This document shows positions 22,786 to 34,781 of a stretch of DNA of 64,000 bases, piece by piece. The notes under the pieces were generated by a model. That model was not told the origin of the DNA. It searched no databases and worked only from the letters and a program-made list of their open reading frames with translations. Positions within the stretch are counted from its first letter, which is position 1. Each line of letters begins with the position of its first letter. The stretch covers positions 28,159,437 through 28,223,436 of the forward strand of contig CP141138.1 of the NCBI GenBank assembly GCA_035236585.1, given 5' to 3'. The stretch comes from Warburgia ugandensis. Its lineage: Eukaryota > Streptophyta > Magnoliopsida > Canellales > Canellaceae. Both the position numbers and the translations under genes were made by a program.

Positions 22786-23510
22786 AAGAATATCTATAAA
22801 AGACGATTACCAAACTATCTTATACCCAGTCGTCTTATAAAATGAAATGCCATATAAGACGATTCTATGAATAGTCTTATATTAAAGATATTCTAAGATG
22901 GCTTTGAATAACTATCTTATATAGGTTAACCTATACAAGACGATTCCCAAATACTTGTCTTATAAACATAAACAAATATAGGACAATTTCTAAATAACTA
23001 TCCTATATATATTTCTAATAAAGAACGGTTATCCAATAACCATCCTATAAAACTATATAATAAAGGATGGTTATTGAAAAACCATCCTATATAGTTCTGT
23101 ATATATGATGGTTATTCAAAAACCATCCTACATAGATGGTTTTTGAATAACCATCCTATATATAGATAAGTATATAGGTCTATTTTGAATAACCCTCCTA
23201 TATAGTTCTGTATATAGGATGGTTATTTAAAAACCATCCTATATACAGAATTATATAGGATGATTTTTGAATAACCATCCTATATACATATAAGTATATA
23301 GGATAGTTTTGAATAACCATACTATATAGTTGTGTATATAAGATGGTTATTCAAAAATCATCCTATATACTTATAAATATAGAAAGGTTTTTGAATAACC
23401 ATTATATATACTAGTCTATATAGGATGATTTTTCAAAAACCATCCTATATTTTTTGAGAAATATAAGACAATTTTTCAATACCATCCTATATTGCATATA
23501 CTATCTTCAC
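22760..23510. repeat. CACTA subterminal repeat array, left
   Basis: Dense short repeats in both orientations: AACCATCCTATATA and its complement TATATAGGATGGTT alternate about 20 times, with variants AAGACGGTT and GACGATT nearer the end. Adjacent opposite units form hairpins. In CACTA elements such subterminal repeats bind the element's accessory protein. Here they end near 23500. Confidence 0.9.
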
Positions 23511-23519
23511 AAATCGTGT

Positions 23520-24229
23520 GCTCATTTGTTGGTTTCTATATATATACATTATTCCCACAATCTCTGAAGTTTAACACTTTATTTGTGGAGACTACAAATC
23601 ATTTTACATAATACATTCATGCACATCCAACATTTCCAACATTCCAAGTCAAATTTCTCCATACTTCTTAGTGAAGTAAAGAAAACATACACAGACTTCA
23701 ATAATAATAAAAAGAACATATGCATCCAATTAGAGCAATGTAAATTATATACCTGTGATAAAATTGATACGAGTCTAATAACAAAAGATATCTACAAATT
23801 AAAAGTAAAAAAATATTCAGTCCATTCCATTCTGATGTCATCTATGTCTAATTGGGAGTAACTCTTGCTCCCCAAATCAACCTACAAGACAACAAGTATT
23901 ACATCAATGGGAAACATTATTATTGGAGTCATTTAAGAGATATAAAAAACTATAAGAATGATGGTTAGTCAATTATATGTACCTTTCTCAATTAGGAGAT
24001 GGTAAATCCTTCTCGAATGAGAGTTCTTATATATCTAAGAACGTAATACCCACACTCCCAATCAGGTTATTGTTTAGGGCACTACACAATAAAATCAATA
24101 GATCATAAGGTTCAAATATCATGTATAATTATAAGTCTATAGGTTACAAGGTTATACTAAAGAAGTAGTAAACCTTATACCTTGACCCTTTTCCAAGTGA
24201 GCTTTGCTGGACAGCTAATATTTCCCATC
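23520..24229. other. CACTA 3' flank of second gene, nothing recognised
   Basis: AT-rich, no domain seen. It lies between the subterminal array and the end of the second CACTA gene, so it may hold that gene's 3' untranslated part. The open frame at 23583-23861 shows no recognisable motif. Confidence 0.5.
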
Positions 24230-27080
24230 TCAGCCCATTTATACCATGAACTGCACAAATATAAATAAAAGCATTATATATGCATAAAGAGGATATTTAT
24301 CAGTTATCCAACTATTATAATGAATGAAATAAAAGTCAAACTTATAGATCAATTCCATCGATAGGCCTTGAATGTGTGCTCCATAAGAATAAAAAAATAA
24401 TGCAATTCCTCCATGTACATCCAAAGCTAGTAGCATCCAATGGAACCTATATACATAATCAATCAATTAAAACTTGATAAACTTAACTTATGGAATGCTA
24501 GCAAGACATTTAATAACTTCCCCACTATTGTATGGAATCAGTAAAGCTTGCCCCTTGTCACAACCCAAGAACCCAAGTATGATATCTTCTATTTGTTTCT
24601 CCTTAGGCAAATGCTCCTTTGGGCCAGAGACAACACTGGGGTCATGGAATTTGTAAATGTCCTTGACCTCTAATCTTTGCAATTTAACATACAAAGACCT
24701 GCATAAGCTTAATGTCAAATACTTATGTTGTCTTGTTAATAAGTAATGTCAATTTGATTCTTAATTAAGTAATTACAAGACATGCCCGATGTAGACAATG
24801 ATGTGCGTGTACTCCAGCTGAGCCATATTACATATAGCTAAGATGCCCTCTTTCATGATTGGAACCTCCATAGCATTGTGTGTAAGCACACTAGCCTCTA
24901 TCCTTAGAGAGCTGATTTTGATATTTTCATTGATTAGTCTGTATAGTCCCCTTAAGAATAAAGGTGTGTGGGGTGGAACCTACACTTGATCCCTACACTG
25001 TAGATGTAATTTTTCATGAATTAGTAAAGAATGTATGTATATATGAAGAGTCGAGGATATTCAATTTTATAATAAAAATAGACAAATACCTAGGATGGGC
25101 AATTGGTACACCTACGTTTGTTGTTGGGGAGGAGGTTAACCTTAATAGCTCCTTATGCTTCTTCTGCTTAACATTACAATGGTATTTGAAAATTTAGCTC
25201 AAGCAATAAAATTAGTGTTGAACACGATGATGTGATACCATATACATACCTTAGAAATCATTATTTTGATATACCTCTCCAGACAAACTACATGATATCC
25301 AATTGCATCCCCAATAGTGTGGATATCATCGGCTTCAATAGGAAATGGTAGACAAGCATCTAGTTGAAGGGCAGCAGTAATGGACACAGGCTTAGTGTGT
25401 GGATGCATCAACCTGCCATGAAGCATGATAGAAAATGCCTTGTATAGTGTAGCCACATCGACATAGTTCTCAACTGTATGAAGCTGTAGCATGCACTGAC
25501 CTACCTGTAAATCAGACATCATCTATACATAAGAATAAATGAAGATTACTAAGGCATGAAAAAGAGAAAAGGTAAGCATGTCAATAAATATCTCCTTGAT
25601 TGGGACATCTCTTTCAAACTATTGCTCATCCATCTCCTCATTAGATGGAGGAGTGCAGCTATTATAAGATGGGGGATGAGGGGGAACGTCTTGACTTAGA
25701 CCTTTGAAACCCTAAGGGCCCTTATAGAAATCGTTCCTTACCTTTGCATATAACTCATTCAGCATACTCTCCTTCCATGGTTCCATGTCCTCTATTAGTG
25801 GATTTCTTCCAATTTGGAAGAATTTGGAAAGAACTAACAGCGCCCTTGGCCCCTTACTCAGCCAGGGTGCTCCTCTTTGTTGCTCATAGCCATATATAGG
25901 ATGTCCCCCTTTGAAGTAGTGCTCCTCAAAATCCCTGTAGTGCCACTTTTCTGGGTCAACTCTTCTTGCACATGCAATTAATAGAACGTAATGATTTTCA
26001 TATATATGTGTGTGTGTGTGTGTGTAGTATTTAAGAGATGCAAAAGATAGACCAGTAAAACCTCTTACAATTCTTGATGCAACGAAGGAAGCATTTTCAT
26101 TAGTAAAGTCTAGGAGAAACGCCCTTTTGAATGCACCATTTTTTCATAGAACAACTCGATTGATGGGATCTATGGTCCCACCCTTCTTTTACTGTCAACA
26201 GAGACATTAATTTAGAGTTAATGAAAAAAATTAGGTATAATTACATAGAATTAAACTGTCACATATACTTCTTGTTCTTCTAGCCGTGTGTAACCAATCC
26301 TGGAGAGGTGGTGTTGCATATGATTAGTCGCACGCACCATTTGTCTTTTGACACACTTTGCCTACATGTCAAAGGAACATGTAATGAAGCACAATGGACT
26401 TGAAGAATAGTAAAATCAAGCTTTTGGATACTTTGTAATTACCTCAAAATCTAAAGATAGGTGGGTTTGTACAAATTCCTTAGTCAATGATGCTGGAATA
26501 CAACTCAGGAACTATGTAGAGTGTAGATGGATCATTAACATGTGGAAGCAAGTAATTTCTTACTAGATCACTCTTCCATTTTCTCCATTGTTGGCCAACC
26601 CCATGTAGAACATTCTTCTTATACTCATTGGAGACGTCAAAAGCAAACTACAAAGTAAAAACAAACATTAGTCTATCAGAACTAAAATAAGATAAGGCAC
26701 ATGCTTCCATATCATAACTAAAGCAAGCATTTGCAAGCCTTCATCATCTCCCATATTGCATCCTTTATTGATGGTGACACATGTCTCCAATCAATAACTG
26801 AGACTGGTACCATGCTTTTGACAGTGCAGCAAACAAAACTAGTGTAAGAATATGCACTGCCACCTATCGCCTGCCCTTTAATATTGAACTATATCATCTC
26901 TCTTATTCCTTTTGACTTTCTTTTAATAATATGCTCCATTTTTGTTGGCCCTCTACCCTCTCTTAATGGGCATACCTGTGCTGGATTGTTCTTCATGCTT
27001 CTCACTCTCTTCATGTTCCATTTTTCCTGCACAAGTGAAAACAAGCCCAAAATCAGCATCCTATAGAGTACATAATGCAT
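24230..27080 (-). pseudogene. Second CACTA gene: transposase-24-like plus Ulp1-like end
   Basis: A multi-exon-like minus-strand gene, as often paired with TNP2 in plant CACTA elements. From its start: 27080-26889 has KNNPAQVCPL and a basic run, resembling the KNKxNR..H..G region of plant transposase-24 proteins. At about 25970-25720 comes a clear block with DPEKWHYRDFEEHYF, GHPIYGYEQQRGAPW and ESMLNELYAKVRNDFY. Positions 25522-25199 carry ALQLDACLPFPIEADDIHTI and GDAIGYHVV, like the PIP..xxxGEAIGxxVxWP end of that family. Positions 24718-24488 (KDIYKFHDPSVVS, ALLIPYNSG) and 24466-24239 (FHWMLLALDVHGG) look like the Ulp1 cysteine-protease fold with its catalytic HW; the usual DSL reads YSY. 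Stops and frame changes are present. Role unknown; the Ulp1-like call is moderate. Confidence 0.65.
26007..26025. repeat. (TG)n microsatellite
   Basis: About nine TG units inside the second CACTA gene, probably in an intron. Confidence 0.95.
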
Positions 27081-27815
27081 AGTAAAAATGCATTAAGAAG
27101 CTACATTTTACATGCCTTGTTGAATGAAATATCAAAATCTAAGACATGGATCTTGTTAAACTCAGTAAAGACTATCTAGAATGATCATAATCCAGTATTT
27201 ACAAGCATTACAAAAGCCCAAAATGAACATCCTATACAATACAAAATGCATTTACAAGCAATATTTTGCATGCCTTGTTGAATGAAACATCAAAATCTAA
27301 GACATGGGGCTCATTAAACTCAATGGAGGCTATCTAGAATGATCATAATCTCTCATTTACAAGAATTATAGAAGCCCAAAATCAGCATTGTATACAGTAC
27401 AAACTGCATGGTAAAAATGCAAATTCAAGCTACATTTTGCATGCCTTGTTGAATGAAAATTTAAAATCTAAGACATGGGTCTTCTTAAAATCAATGGAGG
27501 CTATCTAGAATGATCATAATCTAGCATTTACAAGCATTACAAAAGCCCAAAATTAGCATCATATACAGTACAAAATGCATGGTAAAAACACAAATTCAAG
27601 CTACATTTTGCATGCCTTGTTTAATGAAACATCAAAATCTAAGACATGGGTCATCTTAAATTCAATGGAGGCTATCTAAATGATGATAATCTAGCATTTA
27701 CAAGCATTACAGAAGCCCAAAATCAGCATGATATACAGTCTAAAATGCATGGTAAAAATACATTTACAAGGATCATAATCAAGCATTTACAAGAATTAGA
27801 GAAGTACAAAGTCAA
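27045..27815. repeat. Tandem array, about 168-bp unit
   Basis: About 4.5 copies. GCCCAAAAT(C/G)A(G/A)CAT recurs near 27047, 27214, 27376, 27546 and 27715. Each unit also holds TGCATGCCTTGTTGAATGAA and AATCTAAGACATGG. The array sits at the upstream edge of the second CACTA gene's first recognised exon. No reading frame spans it. Confidence 0.9.
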
Positions 27816-27829
27816 TAAATGAAAGCGAT

Positions 27830-28252
27830 TCTACCTAATGAGATAAAACTAATTCTATTTCTTCTTATTCTCCTTCTTATTCTTCTCCTTGAGGGTTTTC
27901 GGGGGCTGGGTTTGCAAAATTCGAATGGGGCAAATGGGGGAGCGGTTTTGAAAAAAATCATATGAGGAGAGGGGGGGCATGATTTCTCTCCTCTGCACTC
28001 TTCTTCTTCTTCCCTCTTTCTCTCCATCTCTCTCTTTCTCCTCTCCTCTTTTTCTTCTTCTTCTCCACATAGGGTTTTGGGGGTTTGGGTTTCAAAAATT
28101 TGAATGGGGGAAAGGGGGGGAGAGGAGGCATGATTTCTCTCTTCCTGTTTCTCTTCTTTTATCTCTTTCTCCTCTCTTCTTCTTCTTCTTCTCCTAAAGG
28201 GTTTTGGGGGTTTGGGGTTTGAAAATTTTGAATAGCGGAGAATGGGGGTGGG
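27830..28252 (-). repeat. Triplicated leader-like module, G-rich and CT-rich
   Basis: Three copies begin AGGGTTTT(C/G)GGGG near 27891, 28070 and 28198, each followed by TTTGGGTTT, AAAATT(T/C)GAATGGGG and (first two) GGCATGATTTCTCT plus a long CT-rich tract. Read on the minus strand this is GA-rich then C-rich, placed like a 5' untranslated exon or promoter of the second CACTA gene. The open frames on both strands here are low-complexity artefacts. Confidence 0.75.
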
Positions 28253-28264
28253 ATGTGAGCTTGG

Positions 28265-28440
28265 AATATAGGATGGTTTTTAAAAATTGTCCTATATTTT
28301 GAAAAAAAATAAAGGATGGTTCTGTAGAACCATCCTATATTGACTTGAATATAGGATCAGTTGTTTAAAAACCATCTTATATTTTAATAATTATATAAGA
28401 TGGGTTCTAAGGAACCATCCTATATTAAAGGTCACTTTGC
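28265..28440. repeat. Internal block of CACTA terminal-type repeats
   Basis: ATATAGGATGGTT and AACCATCCTATATT units in opposite orientations, the same family as the left subterminal array but located between the two genes, 5.5 kb from the left end and 11 kb from the right. At least five units; several form hairpins, for example GGATGGTTCTGTAGAACCATCC at about 28315-28336. Confidence 0.85.
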
Positions 28441-28789
28441 TTATGAATGATCCCCTATGTAATTTTTTATTTGAATACTAAAAGATGGTTTATTAATAAC
28501 CATATTATATGAATTGAAGTAGTTTTACAAGTTACTTAAACCCTTAAAATCTTTAAAAATTTTGAGGTGCATATGTTACCCCATAATTTATTTCAATCAT
28601 GTTTAACCAACAGTTGATTCATTAAATCATTTTTCCATAGATCACATTATACAAATACATACACTTTAATTTGTCCCCTCATATACAATCAAATTCAACC
28701 CACACACCCTCCTCACCAACATCATGTACATAATCCATCTCACTCCCCCCAATTAGATCTATTGATGGCATTCTTGTAGTGATTAAAGG

Positions 28790-31764
28790 GTAACCAATTG
28801 CCATTTCACATAAAATACCTATTTTACTTAACATGTCAAAATAAACTGATCATTTTGATAGCCTATCTTATTGAGGTCAACCAATGTCAAGCCGAGGGCA
28901 TTGGTTATTATACTATCTTTGTTGTGTTCGACCCAATAGGACTTAATCACAACCACAATTCTACATGTATAATCCAGCTCCCATATCTTGTGTATAACTC
29001 TGTAATAAGTATTGTTAGCTACAATTGGGTTGTTGTCCTTTGAACTTGAAAAGAAGTGGCTTCAGCAACTAAGCTAACACCACTACATTGTTGTGCTCTT
29101 AACTTATCACGGTCTTTTATGTGAAAGCGATAATCATGATGGAAAAATACTTTATTACTTTTAGTCGAGGTCCAATTGCCATCCAACCTAAGCATTCAAA
29201 AATATTATTTCCTAGAACATCTTGCTCATCTAAAACCTATATGCAATAATATGTTAATTAAAATGATATACATGTATATATATACTATAATTTTATGTAT
29301 TATGCAATAAATTAATTAATTCATCATAAAGCACTATTTAATTTAATTAAATACCTTCTCATGAAGCCAAGTTGTGAAGGAAACACAATGCTCATCTTGA
29401 AACCACTTCTCTTTCCGTGCATCTCTAGATACCTCTCTTTCAGGAAGTCCATGTGCAAAACTCGATCATTTCTTTTGTAATGTAACATTTGGTAATACAC
29501 ACTTTCGATGTATTATGATTTTGACATACCCTTTTAACACCTTCATGTACCTTTCAAATGGGTACATCCACCACAAATAAATAGGTCAACACAACCTAAC
29601 CTCATCAATGAGGTGCACTGTTAAGTATACCATGATATCGAAGAAGGATGGTGGAAAGATTGTCTCAAGCTCACATAAGGTTATCACTAAAATTCTCCTA
29701 GATTTCTTGTAATTTAGAAGTATCTACCATCTTCTTGCACAAAGCATTAAAGTAGTAGAATTTAGTAATAAATCCTCTAACTTTATCTAGCAGGACGAAA
29801 CATATTGCTACTAGCAGAAGTTGCTTCAATGCATGACAATCATGAGAGTTCATCCCCAATAGTTTCAACTCTTCCATGGAGACAATGTTTCTAAATCTTG
29901 AAGAGTACCCATCTAGAACTTTGATATCTAACAGGGTTTTATACACTATTCTTCTCTCCTCTCAACTAAGCGTATAATATGCTTTAGGCAAGTATGTTCC
30001 TTGACTACCTTATCTTGTGGATCCAACCGTCTCTTCAAACCCATTGTCATAAGATCCATTCGAGTGGCAAGTTCATCTTTTGTTTTCCCAGGATGTCAAG
30101 TAAGGTACCGGTCAAGCTTTCACAGACATTCTTCTTAATGTGCATGACATCAAACACATGCCACATGTGTAAGGATTTCTAATATCCAAGTTCAAACAAA
30201 AATTGACTTCTTCTTCCAACAACTTCTAGAGTTGCTTTCATTTGTACGTAAAGTTTCCTTATTCTTCTTCTCCCATGATACATTAAGGTTCTCAACTTCT
30301 TCCAATACTTGTCATCTAGTCAACCTCTTTGGAGGTCTCCTAGTCTCCTCACTACCATCAAACTCTCCCTTTTTAAAATGATATGGATGGTTTCTACGCA
30401 ACCATCTTCTATGGCCTAGGAATTCCATCTTCTTACCATGTTGAAGTTGTGTGGCACAAGTTTGGTCACAACAAATAGGATAGGCATTGTATCCCTTCAT
30501 TGTGCATCCAACCAAATTATTGAGTGCATGAAAGCTGCTTATTGTACATAGTAGTATAGCCTTAAGGGTGAATGTCTCTTTCTTATATGCATCATAAGCT
30601 TCACCCACTACTTCCCACACTGTCCTAAGGTCATTGATCAATGGAGCCAAGTACACATTGATGTCATTTCTAGGTTTCTTAGGACCTAATATTAACATAG
30701 TTAATATCATAAACTCCCTCTTCATGCACAACAATGGTGAAAAGTTGTAACAAACTTTATAACAGGTCAACAACTATACCTACTTCTCATGGAACTATAA
30801 GGATTAATCCCATCTACAGATATTGCAAGTCGTAGGTTCCTAGGTTTGTCTCCAAAATTAGGCCACATGAAGTCTACAAGCTTCCATGCAGGGCTATCTT
30901 CTAGATGGCATAAATAGTTGTCGCCCACTCTCTCCTCGACATGCCATACTAGTTTCTTTGCTATTTCTTTAATACAAAACATTCTTTGAAATCTTGGAAT
31001 AAGTGAAAAATACCATAAGACCTTTGTAGGGACATCTTTCACTTGCCGATCACTTGAATTCTTCCTCATTTTCCATCTTGAATGTCCATAAATTGGACAT
31101 ATAATTTTTCTTTGTGCTCCTTTCTGTACAAGATGCAATCATTCGGATAGGCATGTATCTTATTTTACTTTAAGCCTAGTGCAACCAAAGTGTTCTTTAC
31201 CTCTCATGTCAACCTAACCAATTTGTTCTCCTTGCGCAACATTTTACCAATGACTTTCAACAATTTTGTAAAACCATTATCTGAAATACTAAATTTTAAC
31301 TTCACATTGTAAAGTTCTACCACTGCAAATAACTTGGTATAATCTGTATACCCAACATACAATGGCTGGTTGGCTTCCTTCAATGTAATCTAAAATTGTA
31401 CTAAGTCATCTTGGAAGTGATTGTATAGATCTCAAAACATAGGTGCAGCTGTCCTACTATCTTCACCCTCACTTCCTACAGTCCCTTCTTTTTCATATAC
31501 ACATTTAGCCCTTATCGAGGGCCTATGAGGTATTTGCTCTCCATGTCACATCCAGGGGCGATAGCTTTCATCAACTCCATTGAAGCACAAATGTTCTCTT
31601 AAGTCACTAATAATAACCTTTTCTAAGTTTCCATATCTCAAGCATGGACATCGAATTCAATTATAATCACCACTTGCCCCAAGTGTGAACTCAATGAACA
31701 CTTCGATTCCCTCCTCATGTTCCCTTGGTGATTGTTCCGTATGCATCCAAGCATATTTGCCCAT
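28790..31764 (-). pseudogene. CACTA TNP2-type transposase
   Basis: The transposase gene that would cut and move the CACTA element in the nucleus. Chosen start: Met at 31764 (MGKYAWM). Domains in order: N-terminal transposase-associated region to about 31530 (REHEEGIEVFIEF, then IRCPCLRYGN, then HGEQIP); the TNP2 core, 31138-29960, with VLWYFSLIPRFQRMFC, WHVEERVGD, SVDGINPY at about 30800, PGNDIDVYLAPL-like NDINVYLAPLIND, KKETFTLKAILL, and HRRWLRRNHPYH; the DUF4218 domain, 29946-29440 (LGMNSHDCHALKQLLL, then PPSFFDIMVYLTVHL and RWMYPFERYMK-like text); and DUF4216 at about 29040-28790 (VANNTYYRVIHKIWELDY, LGLTLVDLNKIGYQ). At least five frameshifts or stops separate the blocks, some possibly introns. 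Order and spacing fit a full-length family member. Confidence 0.9.
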
Positions 31765-32290
31765 TTTGTACAAAAGTCTGAAGACTTTCTACACATGAAA
31801 ATATTATAATAACACTAAGTTAGGCATTTAAAAAAATACCTGGTGTGTACGTATATGTACAAAATGTACATAGTTAACATATATATATATAAATATTAGA
31901 GGAGTCAACCTTGAAGTCTAGCTAGGATGAGAAATAGTAAGAATGAAGTAAAAACATGACTAATCCATGCAAATAAATGTTCACACTAATCCACACACAC
32001 ACACACACACACATATGTATGTATCACACAAAATGCAAGAAGAAAAAGAAAAAAATTTTATAGCCATAAATCTCAAATAAAGTAAAAATAATGACAAAGT
32101 ACAAGAACAAATACTACCCAAATGATATCAACTAAGGAAATACATGTTCAGGACAAAGTGTATGTAAATCCAACCTAATGTTTGAGTTTTGGATGAAGAA
32201 GTCAAGAGTCACTTCAACATTAACTTATAAGATATCCAAAATATAAGATGGTTATTAAAACCCAACTTATATAATTTTGTATAAGACAGG
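31765..32290. other. CACTA upstream region, with right subterminal repeats
   Basis: Upstream of the transposase start, so it should contain the promoter. It is AT-rich with a (TA)n stretch near 31880. Subterminal-type repeats start near 32228 (ATATAAGATGGTTATT, then ATAAGACAGGTC) and are cut at 32290 by the nested Gypsy element. The remaining terminus is at 39753-39831. Confidence 0.7.
31992..32013. repeat. (CA)n microsatellite
   Basis: About eleven CA units. Confidence 0.95.
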
Positions 32291-34781
32291 TCTAATGACC
32301 AAACTTTTCGCATGCATTTTTAAATGCAAAACTAATTTCTAATGCTAGATATCCCTATTTGAAAACACTTTTATAAAAACAAATGCAATGGAATGGAAAA
32401 TACTTTTATTTTAAATTCATTTTGAAAACCCCAAGAGTCATTTGCTTTCCAGAAAAATAAAATAATGTTTACTCAAAATGTAATATGTGTATCTAGGACA
32501 TCCATCCAGTCACAACTCAGAGCCCAACTATAATAATTACATATACATGTCCAAAGGATACGTCATATACTTACATTTATACTTGTCTTTACCTTCATTC
32601 ACTTTGATCGTAGCACTAACATTTCCTGATGCTTCTTCTAATCCTGTTGGAACTAATCTGTAAAAATAATATATTTGGGTGAGTATTCCTCATACTCAGT
32701 AGGTAATCTAATACTACTATTTTGAAAACATGGCATGCAATAGGCATAATTTCAAGAGGGGTTTTCTTGATAATAAAATCACGTAATCACTTTATATAAA
32801 CATGGGTATTCATGCATAAATCACTCGCTTATTATATACTTTCAAGTAATGGAGCTTTCCATCAAAATCCATCAATCAATAATATAATCATTGCAAAAAT
32901 CTTAAAATAGTGATCAATCAAACCAGATAGTAGAATCTCAACCCAACAGTAGATATCATACGCGTGCGTTTTCTCGGTAAACACATTCAGGTCGACAGGT
33001 CATGAGTACTCGTCTAAGACCATCTCAATACACCATGTATGGTGATACCAAAAACCAAAATCATAGGGCCCATTATGTTCACAACCAGAACTTATTCTAA
33101 AAATGTGTGTCTCCAGTATCTAGAGACCAACCTCGATGGTCGACTGTGGATACGTCTCAAAAAGGGTGCTGTGAACACCTCCAGTGGTAATCCCAATACC
33201 ACAGCAGTCGAGAAAGGGACAAGTGCTACATTGGGCAATGATACCTACCACCTTTAGTGGTTAGAGGCCGGGAGGCCAACCCCGTACATAATCAACCTCT
33301 TTGCCCCTTCATAAGCTGCCTCATTTGGCCATCGACCCACTTAGAACTCAAGATTTTGTTACCTCTGCAGGTTGCCTCAACCGGCGATCTATCCACTTGG
33401 AACTCAAGATTTTGTTGCCCTCGCAGGTTGCCACAATCGGCGACCTACCCACTTAGCATAATGCCCACCAGGCTCATTAGCATTAAAAATATATATATAT
33501 AATCCAATTCTCAATAATCATAAATCATGCAATTTATTCAACTAGTTTCAAAACATGAGAGTAATGCATATATAAAATTTGTTTATGAAATATATAAGAA
33601 ATCACATTTTAAATCAAGATCATAAACCACAAGAATAGTTTGCATGAAAATATCATTTCTCAACATCATTTCCAAAAGCATACTAAACACGAAAATAGAT
33701 TCGAATAGAATTTGAAATATAGTTTGCAAATTTAGTAGCATCAGACTACCTACCTCGATGTCTCTCGGATTGTATTTCTCTTCAATTCGAATCCTGGATC
33801 ACCTTTGTGAGGACTGGATACTATTTGGGAATAAGAATCCAAGTATTATTTCCCATTCTTTATAGATCATTAGTTATATTTATAGATCAACGGCTAGATC
33901 AGACGGCGTGTATAATCCATCTGAGCTGTCCTAGAGATGATTTCCATCAGATCCATAGGATCTGTTTTTCACTGGTGATATTCCAACCAATGAGAGAAGA
34001 TCCAACATGGCTCTAATCTGATTTCTACTGGAAAAGAGGGAATCAAAGAGAAAGAGGGGAGAAGAGTGCCTGATTTGAGCCAAAGAGATGGCTCTGGGTC
34101 TTCCAGTGGGTACAGGTGCCTTGGTGCGTGTTGGGAAACCCTAGTCTCCAAAGACAGGGGAAATAGCTATAGCTGGAGGAGGAAGAAGGAAAAGAGAAGA
34201 GAGGAAAGAGGAGAAGAAAAGGGAATTTGTGTTGGTGTCGAAAAACATAAAGGAATGGGAGGAGGGGTTTTCCGATGAGTGCGGGTTTGTTCATGCTCGC
34301 CAGAACCCTAGGCTGCCAAAGTTGGGGAAGGGAGCCAAAGCAGAAGGGGAGAAGGGGTTCTTATAACCCTTGAAGGTGGTGTCACGCCGTCTCTGAGGTG
34401 GCACCGTCCTTGTGGCAGTGCCATCTTTTCTACCAGCACCGTAGAGGGTGACCGGAGAAGATAGCGGCACCTGCCATTTTTTCGACGCAGACGAGGGATG
34501 ACGCATTGTTGACAGGTTAGTGACAAAGGAGGGTGTCGTTAGCAAAATGACCCCCCTACGTTTTTTGTTTTGTTTTATTTTTATAAAATTACAAAAAAAA
34601 ACCCTCCAATCATCAAACAGTCATAACTTTGTCATCTAAACTTTGTTTTCAGCGTTCTTTATGTCGTTCAATTTCATTTTTCGAGTAGAATCTAATTATG
34701 AAGATATTGCTACCAAATTTGATTTCTATAAAATCTCACTTTCAATATTCAAATAGGACTTTAAAAATTCAAGTTATTACA
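32291..34781 (-). mobile_element. Family-3 element, 3' LTR
   Basis: 2491 bp. Starts TCTAATGACC (partner: TGTGATGACCC) and ends AAGTTATTACA. It parallels 36425-39747 along its whole length (TTTTTAAATGCAAAACTAAT, ATGTCCAAAGGATA, TACACCATGTATGGTGATAC and TGACGCATTGTTGA occur in both). It lacks about 780 bp present in the other LTR at about 38050-38830. Confidence 0.9.
32680..32698 (-). other. LTR hairpin, family 3 copy
   Basis: Perfect 7-bp stem TGAGTAT / ATACTCA with a 5-base loop, followed by GTAGGTAATCT. It lies 389 bp from the LTR end, the same distance as in the partner LTR. Confidence 0.8.

Noticed and set aside
22960..23470. CRISPR-like array of regularly spaced short repeats
   Set aside because: Units alternate in orientation, spacers are irregular and AT-rich, and the setting is a plant CACTA end.
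27812..28197. Overlapping open frames on both strands rich in Glu/Arg or Ser/Leu
   Set aside because: They arise from CT/GA-rich low-complexity tracts in a tandem repeat.
28774..28781. TTGTAGTG with inverted CACTACAAGAAT, resembling a CACTA transposon end
   Set aside because: It lies where the DUF4216 reading frame seems to continue, no matching partner end with the same TSD was found, and the 22754/39831 ends pair better and have a TTA duplication.
34043..34545. Ser/Pro-rich and Lys/Glu-rich frames on both strands
   Set aside because: They are part of the family-3 LTR and are repeated at 38940-39524 in the partner LTR.
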